Positions 17,448 through 25,404 of a DNA stretch of 64,000 nucleotides are shown piece by piece. This DNA comes from Guyparkeria sp. WRN-7 (GTDB taxonomy: Bacteria > Pseudomonadota > Gammaproteobacteria > Halothiobacillales > Halothiobacillaceae). The position numbers and the translations under genes were made by a program. Numbering within the stretch: position 1 is the first letter of the stretch; the number at the start of each line of letters is the position of its first letter. Below the pieces are notes generated by a model. That model saw nothing but the letters and a program-made list of their open reading frames with translations, was not told the DNA's origin and searched no databases. Location: NCBI RefSeq assembly GCF_001641825.1, contig NZ_LRFH01000014.1, positions 310,001 to 374,000 on the forward strand, read 5' to 3'.

Positions 17448-18554
17448 ATGACCGCGAATGCCCAATCCGATCGCGCCGCGCGCGAGATTCCCGTTGCCCT
17501 CGAACCCGAGATCGCCCGTATCGCGCTGGCCTCCAAGCCGGCCGCCCCGGTGACCGCCGAGGAGCGCGAAGCCCTGCGGGCCGAGATCAAGGAGCTCCTG
17601 GCCGAGCAGAACGCCGTGCTGGTGGTGCATTACTACGTCGACGAGGACCTGCAGATCCTCGCCGACGAGACCGGCGGGCGGGTGTCCGACTCGCTCGACA
17701 TGGCCGCCTTTGGCGCCGAGCACGAGGCGCAGACGCTGGTGGTCTGCGGGGTGCGCTTCATGGGCGAGACGGCCAAGATCCTCAGTCCCGAGAAGCGCGT
17801 GCTGATGCCCGAGCTGCATGCCGAGTGCTCGCTGGATCTGGGATGCCCGCCCGAGGAGTTCACCGCGTTCTGCGACGCGCATCCCGATCGTACCGTGGTG
17901 GTCTACGCCAACACCTCGGCCGAGGTGAAGGCGCGTGCCGACTGGGTGGTCACCAGCTCCAACGCCCTCGAGATCGTCACCCACCTGAAGGAACGCGGCG
18001 AGAAGATTCTCTGGGCCCCGGACAAGCATCTCGGCCGCTACATCCGCGACAAGACCGGTGCGGACATGCTGCTCTGGGAAGGCTCCTGCGTGGTCCACGA
18101 CGAGTTCCGCGCCGATGCGCTCGCCGAGCTCAAGGAAAAGCATCCCGAGGCGGCCATCCTGGTGCATCCGGAATCGCCCGAGGCGGTGGTCGACATGGCC
18201 GACCGGGTCGGCTCGACCTCGCAGCTGATCAAGGCGGCCACCGAGCTGCCCAACGAGACCCTGATCGTGGCGACCGACCGCGGCATCTTCCACAAGATGG
18301 CCGAGGCCGCGCCCGGCAAGACTCTGATCGAGGCGCCCACCGGCGGCCGCTCGGCCACCTGCGTTTCTTGTGCGCACTGCCCGTGGATGGCGATGAACGG
18401 TCTTGTCAGCGTCCGTGATGCGCTCAAGCACCCGGAGGGGCACGAGATCACGGTCGACCCGGCGGTCCGCGTCAAGGCGGTCGAGTCGATCCAGCGCATG
18501 CTCGATTTCTCCCGCCAGCAGGGCATCGTCACCCGCGGCAACAACGACGCCTGA
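17448..18554 (+). CDS. nadA: Quinolinate synthase NadA
   Basis: The [4Fe-4S] enzyme condenses iminoaspartate with dihydroxyacetone phosphate in NAD synthesis. It has 368 residues. Cluster cysteine candidates are Cys100 ([15 protein letters not shown]), Cys214 ([10 protein letters not shown]) and the CVSCAHC group at 305-311; further family motifs are HYYVDEDLQ and HPESPEAV. The frame opens 33 codons earlier, but the ATG at 17448 has GGGAGG seven bases upstream and fits the family's start. Neither nadB nor nadC lies in the window. The gene has its own hairpin-bearing leader and a terminator. Confidence 0.94.
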   Translation: MTANAQSDRAAREIPVALEPEIARIALASKPAAPVTAEEREALRAEIKELLAEQNAVLVVHYYVDEDLQILADETGGRVSDSLDMAAFGAEHEAQTLVVCGVRFMGETAKILSPEKRVLMPELHAECSLDLGCPPEEFTAFCDAHPDRTVVVYANTSAEVKARADWVVTSSNALEIVTHLKERGEKILWAPDKHLGRYIRDKTGADMLLWEGSCVVHDEFRADALAELKEKHPEAAILVHPESPEAVVDMADRVGSTSQLIKAATELPNETLIVATDRGIFHKMAEAAPGKTLIEAPTGGRSATCVSCAHCPWMAMNGLVSVRDALKHPEGHEITVDPAVRVKAVESIQRMLDFSRQQGIVTRGNNDA

Positions 18555-18586
18555 TCTCGACCGGGCCCCAGCCGTGCCGTGCATAG

Positions 18587-18610
18587 ACCCGCCCTTGTGG
18601 CGGGTTTTTT
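18587..18610 (+). terminator. Terminator of nadA
   Basis: A 7-bp stem, ACCCGCC and GGCGGGT, with a 5-base loop is followed by five further T residues, 33 bases after the stop codon. Confidence 0.85.
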
Positions 18611-18640
18611 CATGCCGGCCGCATGGGGGGTGTGCGTATG

Positions 18641-18720
18641 TTGCTGATTTAGAATTAAAACAATTGTGAATATTCGTGGATCTTTTAATTCACAAAGGCA
18701 CTTGTCGAATAAGAATATTT
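18641..18720. promoter_or_regulatory. AT-rich leader with inverted repeats upstream of the DsrE-like gene
   Basis: This stretch is strikingly AT-rich in a GC-rich window. It contains GAATTAAAA at 18652-18660 and its exact complement TTTTAATTC at 18683-18691, and also GTGAAT (18666-18671) with ATTCAC (18688-18693). It probably holds the promoter and an operator of the downstream gene. No single sigma-70 promoter stands out clearly (TTGCTG at 18641 is one -35 candidate). Confidence 0.5.
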
Positions 18721-18789
18721 GAGTTCCCCGCTGGGTTATTTGGGGCGTAGGGTGAGGACGTCGCTTCTAGCAATCCCAAGGAGGAAACC

Positions 18790-19233
18790 ATGAGAAAGCT
18801 GTTCACGATGCTTGCCCTGATCATCGCCGCACCGCTGGCGCTGCAGGCCAACACAGCCATGGCAGAGACCGAGAAGACCAAGCATGTGGTCTATCACTTC
18901 AACAAGGCCGACATGAACACCATCAAGGCCGGTCTGCGTAACGCGACCAATCACGTCAATTCGCCCTCAGGTCCGGAGACCCAGCTCCAGATGGTCGTTC
19001 ATGGCGGCGGCATCAAGATGATGACCGAGGCGCGTCAGGACCCGCAGCTGGCCGCAGCCATCGACAACCTCAAGGCTAACGGTGTCGAGTTCAAGGTCTG
19101 CGCCAATACCCTGCGCGGCAAGGGCCTTGAGGTGAGCGACCTCTACTACACCGACGAGTCGGACATCGTGCCGTCGGGTGTTGCCTATCTCGCCGACCAG
19201 CAGCTCGAAGGCTGGGCCTACATCCATCCGTAA
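18790..19233 (+). CDS. Periplasmic DsrE-like family protein
   Basis: A 147-residue protein with a signal peptide (LALIIAAPLALQANTAMAE) and a DsrE/DsrF-like alpha/beta fold: VVYHFNKADMNTIKAGLRN, LQMVVHGGGIKMM, and a single conserved Cys104 in FKVCANTLRGKG. Exported DsrE-like proteins are common in sulfur-oxidising and related proteobacteria; a role in handling reduced sulfur is plausible but unproven. AAGGAGG lies about eight bases before the ATG, implying strong translation. It is monocistronic, with an AT-rich leader and its own terminator. Confidence 0.83.
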   Translation: MRKLFTMLALIIAAPLALQANTAMAETEKTKHVVYHFNKADMNTIKAGLRNATNHVNSPSGPETQLQMVVHGGGIKMMTEARQDPQLAAAIDNLKANGVEFKVCANTLRGKGLEVSDLYYTDESDIVPSGVAYLADQQLEGWAYIHP

Positions 19234-19285
19234 GCCGGCATGCATGACGGCGGCCTGAGGGCTGCCGTTCAGCCGATCCCTCCTT

Positions 19286-19311
19286 GACCCGGGCCTGCGC
19301 CCGGGTCTTTT
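19286..19311 (+). terminator. Terminator of the DsrE-like gene
   Basis: A perfect 9-bp stem, GACCCGGGC and GCCCGGGTC, with loop CTGC is followed by TTTT. Confidence 0.87.
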
Positions 19312-19372
19312 GCATTCGTCCGTTGCCCGGCCGAACGTCTATCATGCCGACTGGTTCCCTTCGAGCAGCTGC

Positions 19373-21244
19373 ATGCACGATTACATCCTTCTTTCCCTGA
19401 CGGCGATTGTCGTCCTCGGCATTGCCGCCCAGTGGGTTTCCTGGCGGGTCAAGGTGCCGCCGATCCTGTTGCTGTTGCTGATCGGTATCGCGCTGGGGCC
19501 GATCTTCGGGTTGCTCGAGCCGGATGCATTGTTCGGCGACCTGCTGTTCCCGCTCGTGTCGCTGGCCGTCGGCGTGATCCTCTTCGAGGGCAGCCTGACC
19601 CTGCGCTTTCGCGACATTCAGGGGGTCTCGTCGACGATCCTGCGCATGGTGTCGCTGGGCGCGGCAGTCTCCTGGGGCGTGGCTGCCACGGCCGCGAACT
19701 GGTTCGTCGGCCTGGAGTGGCCGATCGCGTTCCTGTTCGGGGCGATGGTGGTGGTGACCGGGCCGACCGTGATCGCGCCCTTGCTGCGTATCGTCCGTCC
19801 CACCGCGCGCGTGTCCAAGATCCTGCGCTGGGAGGGGATCATTATCGACCCGATCGGCGCGCTGCTGGCCGTGCTGGTGTTCGAGTTCATCGTCACCCAG
19901 TCGCAGGCGGGTGCGGCCGGGGTCGGCGGCGTGATCCTGCCGTTCCTCGAGCTGGTGACCATCGGGGCGGTGCTGGGTGTCATCGGCGGCTGGTTGTTGG
20001 GCCAGGTGCTGGCGCGCCACGCCCTGCCGGACTATCTCATCAACGTCACCGTGCTCGCCTCGGTGCTGGCGGTTTTCACCACCTCCAACGTGCTGGCCGA
20101 GGAATCGGGCCTGCTGGCGGTGACCGTGATGGGCATCTGGCTGGCGAACATGCGCGGGGTGCCGCTGGAGGACATCCTCCACTTCAAGGAGACCCTGAGC
20201 ATTCTCTTCATCTCGGGGCTGTTCATCCTGCTGGCGGCACGGATCGATCCGGCGACCCTGACCCAGGTCGGTCTCGGGGCGGCGCTGGTGCTCGCGGCGA
20301 TCCTGTTCGTCGCCCAGCCGCTCAAGGTGTGGCTGTCGAGCATCGGCAGCGACCTCAACTGGCGCGAGAAGCTGATGATCGCCTGGATCGGCCCGCGCGG
20401 CATCGTCGCGGCGGCCGTCTCCGGTCTGTTCGCGATCAAGCTGGTCGACGAGGGCTACGAGAGTGCCGAGGTGATCGTGCCGCTGACCTTCATCGTCATC
20501 GTCGGCACCGTGGTGTTCGCCTCCCTGACCGCCCGGCCCATGGCCCGGGCGCTGGACCTCGCGCTGCCGGAGGATCGCGGGGTGCTGATCGTGGGGGCCA
20601 ACCGGGTGACCCGCGAGATTGCCAAGGTCCTCAAGCGGCACGGCTTTCGCGTGGTGCTTGCCGACGGCAACTACAGCGAGATCCGTCAGGCCCGCATGGA
20701 CGGGCTGGAAACCTACTATGGCAACCCGGTCTCCGAGGCGGCCGACCGCAAGCTCGACCTGGTGGGGATCGGGCAGATGTTTGCCATGTCCGCCCAGTCG
20801 GAGATCAACAACCTCGCGGCGATTCGCTACGGTTACGAGTTCGGCCAATCGAACGTGTTCGTCCTGCAGACGCCACAGGAGGTCTCCGGGTCGGACAATC
20901 AGCGCATCACGACGCAGTTCAACGCTCGCCACCTGTTTCGTGAAGGCGTCTCGCTGGGGCATCTTTTCCGGCTGGTGGAGGCGGGGGCCGAGCTGTTCAG
21001 TACCCGCCTGACCGAGAACTTCGGCTACAGTGAGTACGTGGTGCATTACGAAGGTCGCGGCGAATTGCTGTTCGGTATCAGTCCGGACGGCAATCTGCGC
21101 CCGCTGAGCGAGGAGCCCAGCCAGCGTCCGGGGCCCGGTTGGATACTTATCGGCCTGTACGAGCCGAGTCCGGAGGCCGATCGTGTGGCCTCGCGCTCGG
21201 GGAAGCCGGCGGGCGAGCCGGGTGTCGAGCGCCTGCCCGGCTGA
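19373..21244 (+). CDS. CPA1-type cation/proton antiporter with TrkA-N domain
   Basis: A 623-residue inner-membrane protein with about twelve hydrophobic helices in residues 1-390. The core includes FGAMVVVTGPTVIAPLLR and the acidic WEGIIIDPIGALLAVLVF, typical of NhaP/CPA1 exchangers. A cytoplasmic nucleotide-binding TrkA-N domain follows (GVLIVGANRVTREIAKVLKRHG, about 395-520) with a further C-terminal extension. It probably exchanges Na+ or K+ for protons under NAD(H)-type regulation. The ATG at 19373 begins the conserved membrane domain; the frame upstream is open but lies across the preceding terminator. No clear ribosome binding site is seen. Confidence 0.88.
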   Translation: MHDYILLSLTAIVVLGIAAQWVSWRVKVPPILLLLLIGIALGPIFGLLEPDALFGDLLFPLVSLAVGVILFEGSLTLRFRDIQGVSSTILRMVSLGAAVSWGVAATAANWFVGLEWPIAFLFGAMVVVTGPTVIAPLLRIVRPTARVSKILRWEGIIIDPIGALLAVLVFEFIVTQSQAGAAGVGGVILPFLELVTIGAVLGVIGGWLLGQVLARHALPDYLINVTVLASVLAVFTTSNVLAEESGLLAVTVMGIWLANMRGVPLEDILHFKETLSILFISGLFILLAARIDPATLTQVGLGAALVLAAILFVAQPLKVWLSSIGSDLNWREKLMIAWIGPRGIVAAAVSGLFAIKLVDEGYESAEVIVPLTFIVIVGTVVFASLTARPMARALDLALPEDRGVLIVGANRVTREIAKVLKRHGFRVVLADGNYSEIRQARMDGLETYYGNPVSEAADRKLDLVGIGQMFAMSAQSEINNLAAIRYGYEFGQSNVFVLQTPQEVSGSDNQRITTQFNARHLFREGVSLGHLFRLVEAGAELFSTRLTENFGYSEYVVHYEGRGELLFGISPDGNLRPLSEEPSQRPGPGWILIGLYEPSPEADRVASRSGKPAGEPGVERLPG

Positions 21245-21338
21245 GCGGCTCGACAAGAATTTCTGCCTGCGATCAAGAGGATGGCGAGGCACTCCGTCAT
21301 CGGCGCGAAATTTTTTCGTCATCGGCGTGCCAAAGGGG

Positions 21339-21366
21339 TTGCGTCGCCGATTCGGGTTTGTATAAT
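21339..21366 (+). promoter_or_regulatory. Promoter of the tRNA Gly-Val-Asp operon
   Basis: TTGCGT at 21339-21344, a 16-base spacer and a consensus TATAAT at 21361-21366, followed by a GC discriminator (GCGCGC) as in stringently controlled stable-RNA promoters. The first tRNA begins 45 bases later. Confidence 0.82.
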
Positions 21367-21411
21367 GCGCGCTCTAGCAAACGCAGTCGAGCGATCGATT
21401 GTGTGAGATGT

Positions 21412-21487
21412 GCGGGAATAGCTCAGCTGGTAGAGCACAACCTTGCCAAGGTTGGGGTCGCCGGTTCGAATCCGGTTTCCCGCTCCA
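21412..21487 (+). tRNA. tRNA-Gly (GCC)
   Basis: A 76-nt cloverleaf with acceptor GCGGGAA/TTCCCGC, discriminator T and encoded CCA. The anticodon loop is TTGCCAA with GCC at 21435-21437. First of a three-tRNA operon; the next tRNA starts two bases after its CCA. Confidence 0.96.
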
Positions 21488-21489
21488 AT

Positions 21490-21565
21490 GGGTGGTTAGC
21501 TCAGTTGGTAGAGCGGAGCCCTTACAAGGCTTAGGTCGGGAGTTCGAGCCTCTCACCACCCACCA
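21490..21565 (+). tRNA. tRNA-Val (TAC)
   Basis: A 76-nt cloverleaf with acceptor GGGTGGT/ACCACCC, discriminator A and encoded CCA. The anticodon loop is CTTACAA with TAC at 21523-21525. Confidence 0.95.
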
Positions 21566-21577
21566 TCATCTCTACAA

Positions 21578-21654
21578 GCAGCGGTAGTTCAGTTGGTTAG
21601 AATGCCGGCCTGTCACGCCGGAGGTCGCGGGTTCGAGTCCCGTCCGCTGCGCCA
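21578..21654 (+). tRNA. tRNA-Asp (GTC)
   Basis: A 77-nt cloverleaf with acceptor GCAGCGG/CCGCTGC, discriminator G and encoded CCA. The anticodon stem CCGGC/GCCGG has loop CTGTCAC with GTC at 21612-21614. Last gene of the operon. Confidence 0.96.
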
Positions 21655-21660
21655 CATCCC

Positions 21661-21692
21661 GAAAGGCCCGCCTTCCATGGCGGGCCTTTCTT
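21661..21692 (+). terminator. Terminator of the tRNA operon
   Basis: A perfect 12-bp stem, GAAAGGCCCGCC and GGCGGGCCTTTC, with a 6-base loop is followed by TTC. It begins seven bases after the tRNA-Asp CCA. Confidence 0.87.
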
Positions 21693-21721
21693 CGTTCCGG
21701 GGTGCCCCCAAGCCCCGTCGG

Positions 21722-22486
21722 TCAGGGGCGTCGAGGCTGTCCCCTGAGCGGCTGCAGCCACTGCCAGGCCTGGCCCTGGGCGCGCCGCAACGGGCGAGGG
21801 GCGGCAGTCAGCCGCTTCACTCCCGCCTCCAGGTCGGCCGGCTGCCAGCCCTGTCGGCGATAGATCATCACGGTGTTGAGCCGATCGGGCACGTGCGCGA
21901 CCAGGGCGTCCGGGTGGAAGTGACCCGACAGCTGGCGATGGATCTCGACCACCGCCGGCATGCTGCTGCGCCACAGGTTTACCGCCAGCAACCCGTCGGG
22001 GGCGACGGCATCGGCGAGCCGGGCGACCGCCGCGTCCGGAAGGCGCGTCATGCCGGCCTCGTCGAACAGGTCGAGCAGCGCGAGGTCCAGTGCCTCCGGT
22101 GGTTGCCACTCCGAGCCGCACAGGTCGGCGAACTGCAGGTCGAGGCGCGGGTGGTCGAGTTCGAGTCCGAAATGGCGCTGCGCCAGCGGTGCCAGGGCCG
22201 GGCGCAGGTCCACGGCGTGGATGCTAGACTCGGTATGTTCAAGAAGAAACTTCGCCAGGACGCCGCCCCCCAGGCCGAACAGGCCGATCCGTTCCGGGTT
22301 CGGGTGCAGCGCCAGCGGCAGGGTCAGGCCGCGATAGTAGGCAAAGCACAGGCGATCCGGTGCATCGGGGCGCCATGCCGACTGGGCGGTCTGATTGCCG
22401 AAGTGCAGGGCGATCTCGCCGCTCTGTTCGTAAACCTCCAGTGGACCGAATTCGTCGACCTGGCGTTCGAGCAGCTGCGCCTTCAT
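21722..22486 (-). CDS. Spermidine synthase-like (class I methyltransferase fold) protein
   Basis: A 254-residue cytosolic protein with the Rossmann core of spermidine synthases: GLFGLGGGVLAKFLLEH (nucleotide-like binding loop), IHAVDLRPALAPLAQRHFG (acidic beta-2 end) and LDLALLDLFDEAGMT (beta-4). The HPRLDLQFAD segment also matches. It lacks a clear aminopropyltransferase active-site pattern that I can confirm, so the true reaction is unknown; many such homologues are not polyamine enzymes. It converges on the tRNA operon, and its ATG diverges from the unknown secreted-protein gene at 22562. Confidence 0.75.
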   Translation of the reverse strand: MKAQLLERQVDEFGPLEVYEQSGEIALHFGNQTAQSAWRPDAPDRLCFAYYRGLTLPLALHPNPERIGLFGLGGGVLAKFLLEHTESSIHAVDLRPALAPLAQRHFGLELDHPRLDLQFADLCGSEWQPPEALDLALLDLFDEAGMTRLPDAAVARLADAVAPDGLLAVNLWRSSMPAVVEIHRQLSGHFHPDALVAHVPDRLNTVMIYRRQGWQPADLEAGVKRLTAAPRPLRRAQGQAWQWLQPLRGQPRRP

Positions 22487-22561
22487 GCCGCTCTCCGCGG
22501 ATCGGGCGGTTGCGGAACGAAGCCGGCGGGCATCGGTCTGGAACGATACGGAGGTCGGGGC

Positions 22562-23605
22562 ATGACAAACACGACAATCGAGGTATTGATGATGAGGATC
22601 AACCTGTCAGCGGATCGGGCCGGCATGACGGCGGCCGGCCGCAAGGCCTGGACCATTATCCGCGAACGGGCGTCGGCTTTCACCCGGCGCGCGGTCGGGG
22701 TGTGGGCCGCCCTTGCCCTGTCGGTGCTGGCCTTGCCGCTCCAGGCGGCCACGTTCGAGGTGGGTGAGAAGGTGTTCGTGCCGATGTTCCAGCCCAACCC
22801 CGAGCTGGACGGCTATGCCGTGGGCTTCGTCGACCAGGTCCATGACGACGGCACCCTGACGCTCAAGATCGACGAGGTGGTAACCGGCAAGAACAAGACC
22901 CTGGCCGGTACCTGTCACCCCTCGGGTGGCACGCCGCTCGCCGGAGCCCAGATCCTGTCGGACGACCCGGAGCGGATCGTCATCGAGCAGCGACTGGACG
23001 CCGACGAGGTGATGCCCTATCGCCGCGGCAGCCAGCTCTATCTCAAGCGCGAGAACCTCAGCGTCGCCTACCTGAAGTATCTCGGCAGCGGCATGGGGAT
23101 GACGCCGGATCGGCTCGACGTCGCCATTCGCCGTGCGAACAGCGTTGGTCTGCCCGACATGGCCACCGCCATGAAAATTGCCAAGAAGCAGGTGGTGTCG
23201 ACACAGGGCCGCGGCTTTCCGGTGCCGGCGAGCCGGGCGTTGCAGAAGGCCGCTCCCATGCTCGACGAGGTGGCCGAGATGGTCGAGTCGCACCCGGGGG
23301 CCGTCAAGGAGGCCGCGAGGATTCTCGGCGGCACCACCCCCTCGCATCGCGACCAGCCGATCGCCGCGGTGATCGTTCGCCTGCACGAGCTCCTCGAGGA
23401 GCAGCTGGGTGAGCTGGAGCAGCAGAGCAGTGATCCGCGCGAGGTGTCCGGCTACAGCGTCGATGATCTCCTGGCGATCTATACCGGCTGGTATCGGGTA
23501 ATCACGGCCGATGACACGCAGCCGTTCCAAAATGCACAGGTCGAGTATTACCGAGAGCGGGCGGCGAAGGCGCTCGAGAGCGGCGAGTGGCCGTCGCTGC
23601 TGTAA
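22562..23605 (+). CDS. Exported protein of unknown function
   Basis: A 347-residue protein of no family I recognise. A basic N terminus and hydrophobic stretch (VGVWAALALSVLALPLQAATF near 40-60) look like a long signal sequence. After this come a beta-rich part with KVFVPMFQPNPELDGYAVGFVDQ and a helical C-terminal half (ALQKAAPMLDEVAEMVESHP, LHELLEEQLGELEQQ) that may coil. The open frame extends back into tRNA-Asp, so a start had to be chosen: ATG 22562 has GGAGG nine bases upstream, while ATGs at 22589 and 22592 are alternatives. Mature location is probably periplasmic. Confidence 0.7.
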   Translation: MTNTTIEVLMMRINLSADRAGMTAAGRKAWTIIRERASAFTRRAVGVWAALALSVLALPLQAATFEVGEKVFVPMFQPNPELDGYAVGFVDQVHDDGTLTLKIDEVVTGKNKTLAGTCHPSGGTPLAGAQILSDDPERIVIEQRLDADEVMPYRRGSQLYLKRENLSVAYLKYLGSGMGMTPDRLDVAIRRANSVGLPDMATAMKIAKKQVVSTQGRGFPVPASRALQKAAPMLDEVAEMVESHPGAVKEAARILGGTTPSHRDQPIAAVIVRLHELLEEQLGELEQQSSDPREVSGYSVDDLLAIYTGWYRVITADDTQPFQNAQVEYYRERAAKALESGEWPSLL

Positions 23606-23629
23606 CCGGGCGTCCGATTACCGAGACGA

Positions 23630-23665
23630 AAAAACGCCCGAGCGATGTGCCGCTCGGGCGTTTTT
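23630..23665. terminator. Bidirectional terminator
   Basis: A perfect 15-bp stem, AAAAACGCCCGAGCG and CGCTCGGGCGTTTTT, with a 6-base loop lies between two convergent genes. The A-tract and T-tract make it work on both strands. Confidence 0.92.
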
Positions 23666-23690
23666 CATGCGGCCGCACAGGTGCGTGCGC

Positions 23691-23942
23691 TTACTTCTGG
23701 TAACGCGACTTCCATTCCTCGTAGGGCATGCCGTAGACATGCTCGCGCGCCTCGGCATCGGCCACCTCGATACCCTGCTTCTCGGCCTCCTCGCGCAGCC
23801 AGCGCGACAGGCAGTTGCGGCAGAACCCGGCCAGGTCCATCAGGTCGATGTTCTGCACGTCCGTGCGCTCCTGCAGGTGGGCGACGAGCCGCCGGAACGC
23901 GGCGGCTTCGAGTTGGTCACGGTTGCTGGAATCAATGGCCAT
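23691..23942 (-). CDS. DUF1244 family protein
   Basis: An 83-residue soluble protein that matches DUF1244 throughout: AAFRRLVAHLQERTDVQNID, then the conserved LAGFCRNCLSRWL and the C-terminal HVYGMPYEEWKSRYQ. The paired cysteines CRNC may bind metal. No function is established. It lies 29 bases downstream of the bolA-like gene, in the same direction, and ends at a shared bidirectional terminator. Confidence 0.9.
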   Translation of the reverse strand: MAIDSSNRDQLEAAAFRRLVAHLQERTDVQNIDLMDLAGFCRNCLSRWLREEAEKQGIEVADAEAREHVYGMPYEEWKSRYQK

Positions 23943-23971
23943 GATCGGGATGCCTCTTCGGTCGGGTGGGC

Positions 23972-24196
23972 TCAGCTGTCCGGGGTGCGGGTGTCGTAGG
24001 TCACCGCGTGCAGCTCGCCGGACTCGAGCGCCGGCTTGAGGATGCGGTTGAGGATCTGGTGCTGCTGCAGCAGCGACTTGCCGACAAAGGCGTCGCTGGT
24101 CACCGCGATGCGGAAATTGCAGCCCTCGCCATCGGGGCGCACGCGGGCGTCGGGGAGTTCGGCCTGGATCAGCTCGATGATCTCGTTGTCGGTCAT
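23972..24196 (-). CDS. BolA family protein
   Basis: A 74-residue protein with the BolA fold: GEGCNFRIAVTSDAFVGKSLLQQHQ and HAVTYDTRTPDS. BolA-like proteins pair with monothiol glutaredoxins and can carry [2Fe-2S] clusters. The invariant C-terminal His of the family corresponds to HAVT. By length and the Cys in the beta-hairpin it is closer to IbaG/YrbA than to long BolA. It sits between rnd and DUF1244 on the minus strand, spaced 27 and 29 bases from them, probably in one operon. Confidence 0.9.
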   Translation of the reverse strand: MTDNEIIELIQAELPDARVRPDGEGCNFRIAVTSDAFVGKSLLQQHQILNRILKPALESGELHAVTYDTRTPDS

Positions 24197-24223
24197 CTGC
24201 GGATGGTCCTCCGGTCGTGGTCG

Positions 24224-25363
24224 TCAGTCTTGTGCCTGCAGGATCGGGGCGAGCAGCGCGGCGCGCCAGCCCCGAGTGAGTCGAGAAGGCCGATCCGGAT
24301 TGGCCAGGTGCTGTTTCAGTTCGGCGCTCGTTGCCAGCCGGGAGGCGGTCACGCCGGTCTCGGCGGCCATCCCTGCCAACTGCGATTGCCATGATTTTAC
24401 CAGTTCGCGCTGCTCGGGAGGCATGGCGGGCGGACGTGGCTGCCGTGGCCAGTCCTCGGTGTTTCCGGACAGGGCCGTGGCGATTGCGGCGGCCATGTCG
24501 TGGCGTGCCTCGGGGGTCTTCCCCAGCGGTGCCTTGCTGCGCACAAGGCGCTCTTCGATGCTTGCGGCGGTCGCCGGTGACTTCTCGCGCACGATGGCGT
24601 GGGCCAGATCCAGCATGGCCTGGTCGCCCCAGACCCAGCGTCGCGGCCGGTCGAGTTCGCGTGCCCGGCGCTCGCGCCAGGCGGCGAGTTCGCGCAGCGC
24701 GGCCAGTCCGGCGCGGTTGAGGGTCTGGACGCCGCGCACCTTCTTCCAGCGTTGCTCGTCGTCCGGTGCAAAGCGTTGCGGGTCGAGCTGGTGGCGGGAC
24801 TCCTCGGCCATCCAGTCGAGCCGGTCGCGCTCGGCCAGTTGCTCGCGCAGCAACGGGTAGAGGGCATGCAGCTGGGCGACGTCCTGCACGGCATAGTCGA
24901 TCTGTTGGGGGCTCAGCGGGCGGGCAAGCCAGTCGCTGCGCTTCTCGGCCTTGTCGAGGGCCACGCCCAGCAGCGCCTCGACCAGGGCCGCGTAGCTCAT
25001 TTGTCCGCCGATGCCGAGCAGTTCGGCGGCGATCTGGGTGTCGAAGACGTCGCGGGGCAGTTCCCCGGCGGCGGAGAGGATGAGGTCGAGGTCCTGGTCG
25101 CCGGCGTGCAGGATCACCGGCACGTCGGTCGTGACCAGTGCATGCCAGAAGGTGGACAGGTCGATGCCGGAGGTCGGGTCGACCAGCCAGACGGTGCTGT
25201 CATCGGTGGCAATTTGCAGCAGGGCCAGGCGCGGGTAGTAGGTGCGTTCGCGGACGAATTCGGTGTCCAGCGGCAGGTAATGCGCCTGCGCCATCGCCTC
25301 GAGCAGCGCCTCGAGCGCTGCCGGCTCGGTGACGAAGCGGACCTCGGGGGCGTCCGGCGTCAT
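24224..25363 (-). CDS. rnd: Ribonuclease D
   Basis: A 3'-5' exoribonuclease acting in tRNA 3' maturation, 379 residues as usual. DEDDy exonuclease motifs are visible: LDTEFVRERTYYP, ILHAGDQDLDL and IDYAVQDVAQLHALYP with Tyr and Asp. An HRDC region follows (LNRAGLAALRELAAWRERRARELDRPRRWV, quoted in parts as LNRAGLAALRELAAWRE and LDRPRRWV) plus a second helical domain. First of the likely rnd, bolA-like, DUF1244 group. The ATG is complementary to 25361-25363. Confidence 0.93.
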   Translation of the reverse strand: MTPDAPEVRFVTEPAALEALLEAMAQAHYLPLDTEFVRERTYYPRLALLQIATDDSTVWLVDPTSGIDLSTFWHALVTTDVPVILHAGDQDLDLILSAAGELPRDVFDTQIAAELLGIGGQMSYAALVEALLGVALDKAEKRSDWLARPLSPQQIDYAVQDVAQLHALYPLLREQLAERDRLDWMAEESRHQLDPQRFAPDDEQRWKKVRGVQTLNRAGLAALRELAAWRERRARELDRPRRWVWGDQAMLDLAHAIVREKSPATAASIEERLVRSKAPLGKTPEARHDMAAAIATALSGNTEDWPRQPRPPAMPPEQRELVKSWQSQLAGMAAETGVTASRLATSAELKQHLANPDRPSRLTRGWRAALLAPILQAQD

Positions 25364-25404
25364 GGGAGGCGACGAGCGCTTTGCGTCGTTCGAGTCACGT
25401 CGCC

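Noticed and set aside
21374-21559. Minus-strand ORF across tRNA-Gly and tRNA-Val
   Set aside because: Same artefact: repeated PALPTEL-like peptides come from tRNA complements.
21593-22561. 969-bp in-frame extension upstream of the exported protein at 22562
   Set aside because: It begins inside tRNA-Asp, crosses a terminator and is antisense to the spermidine-synthase-like gene.
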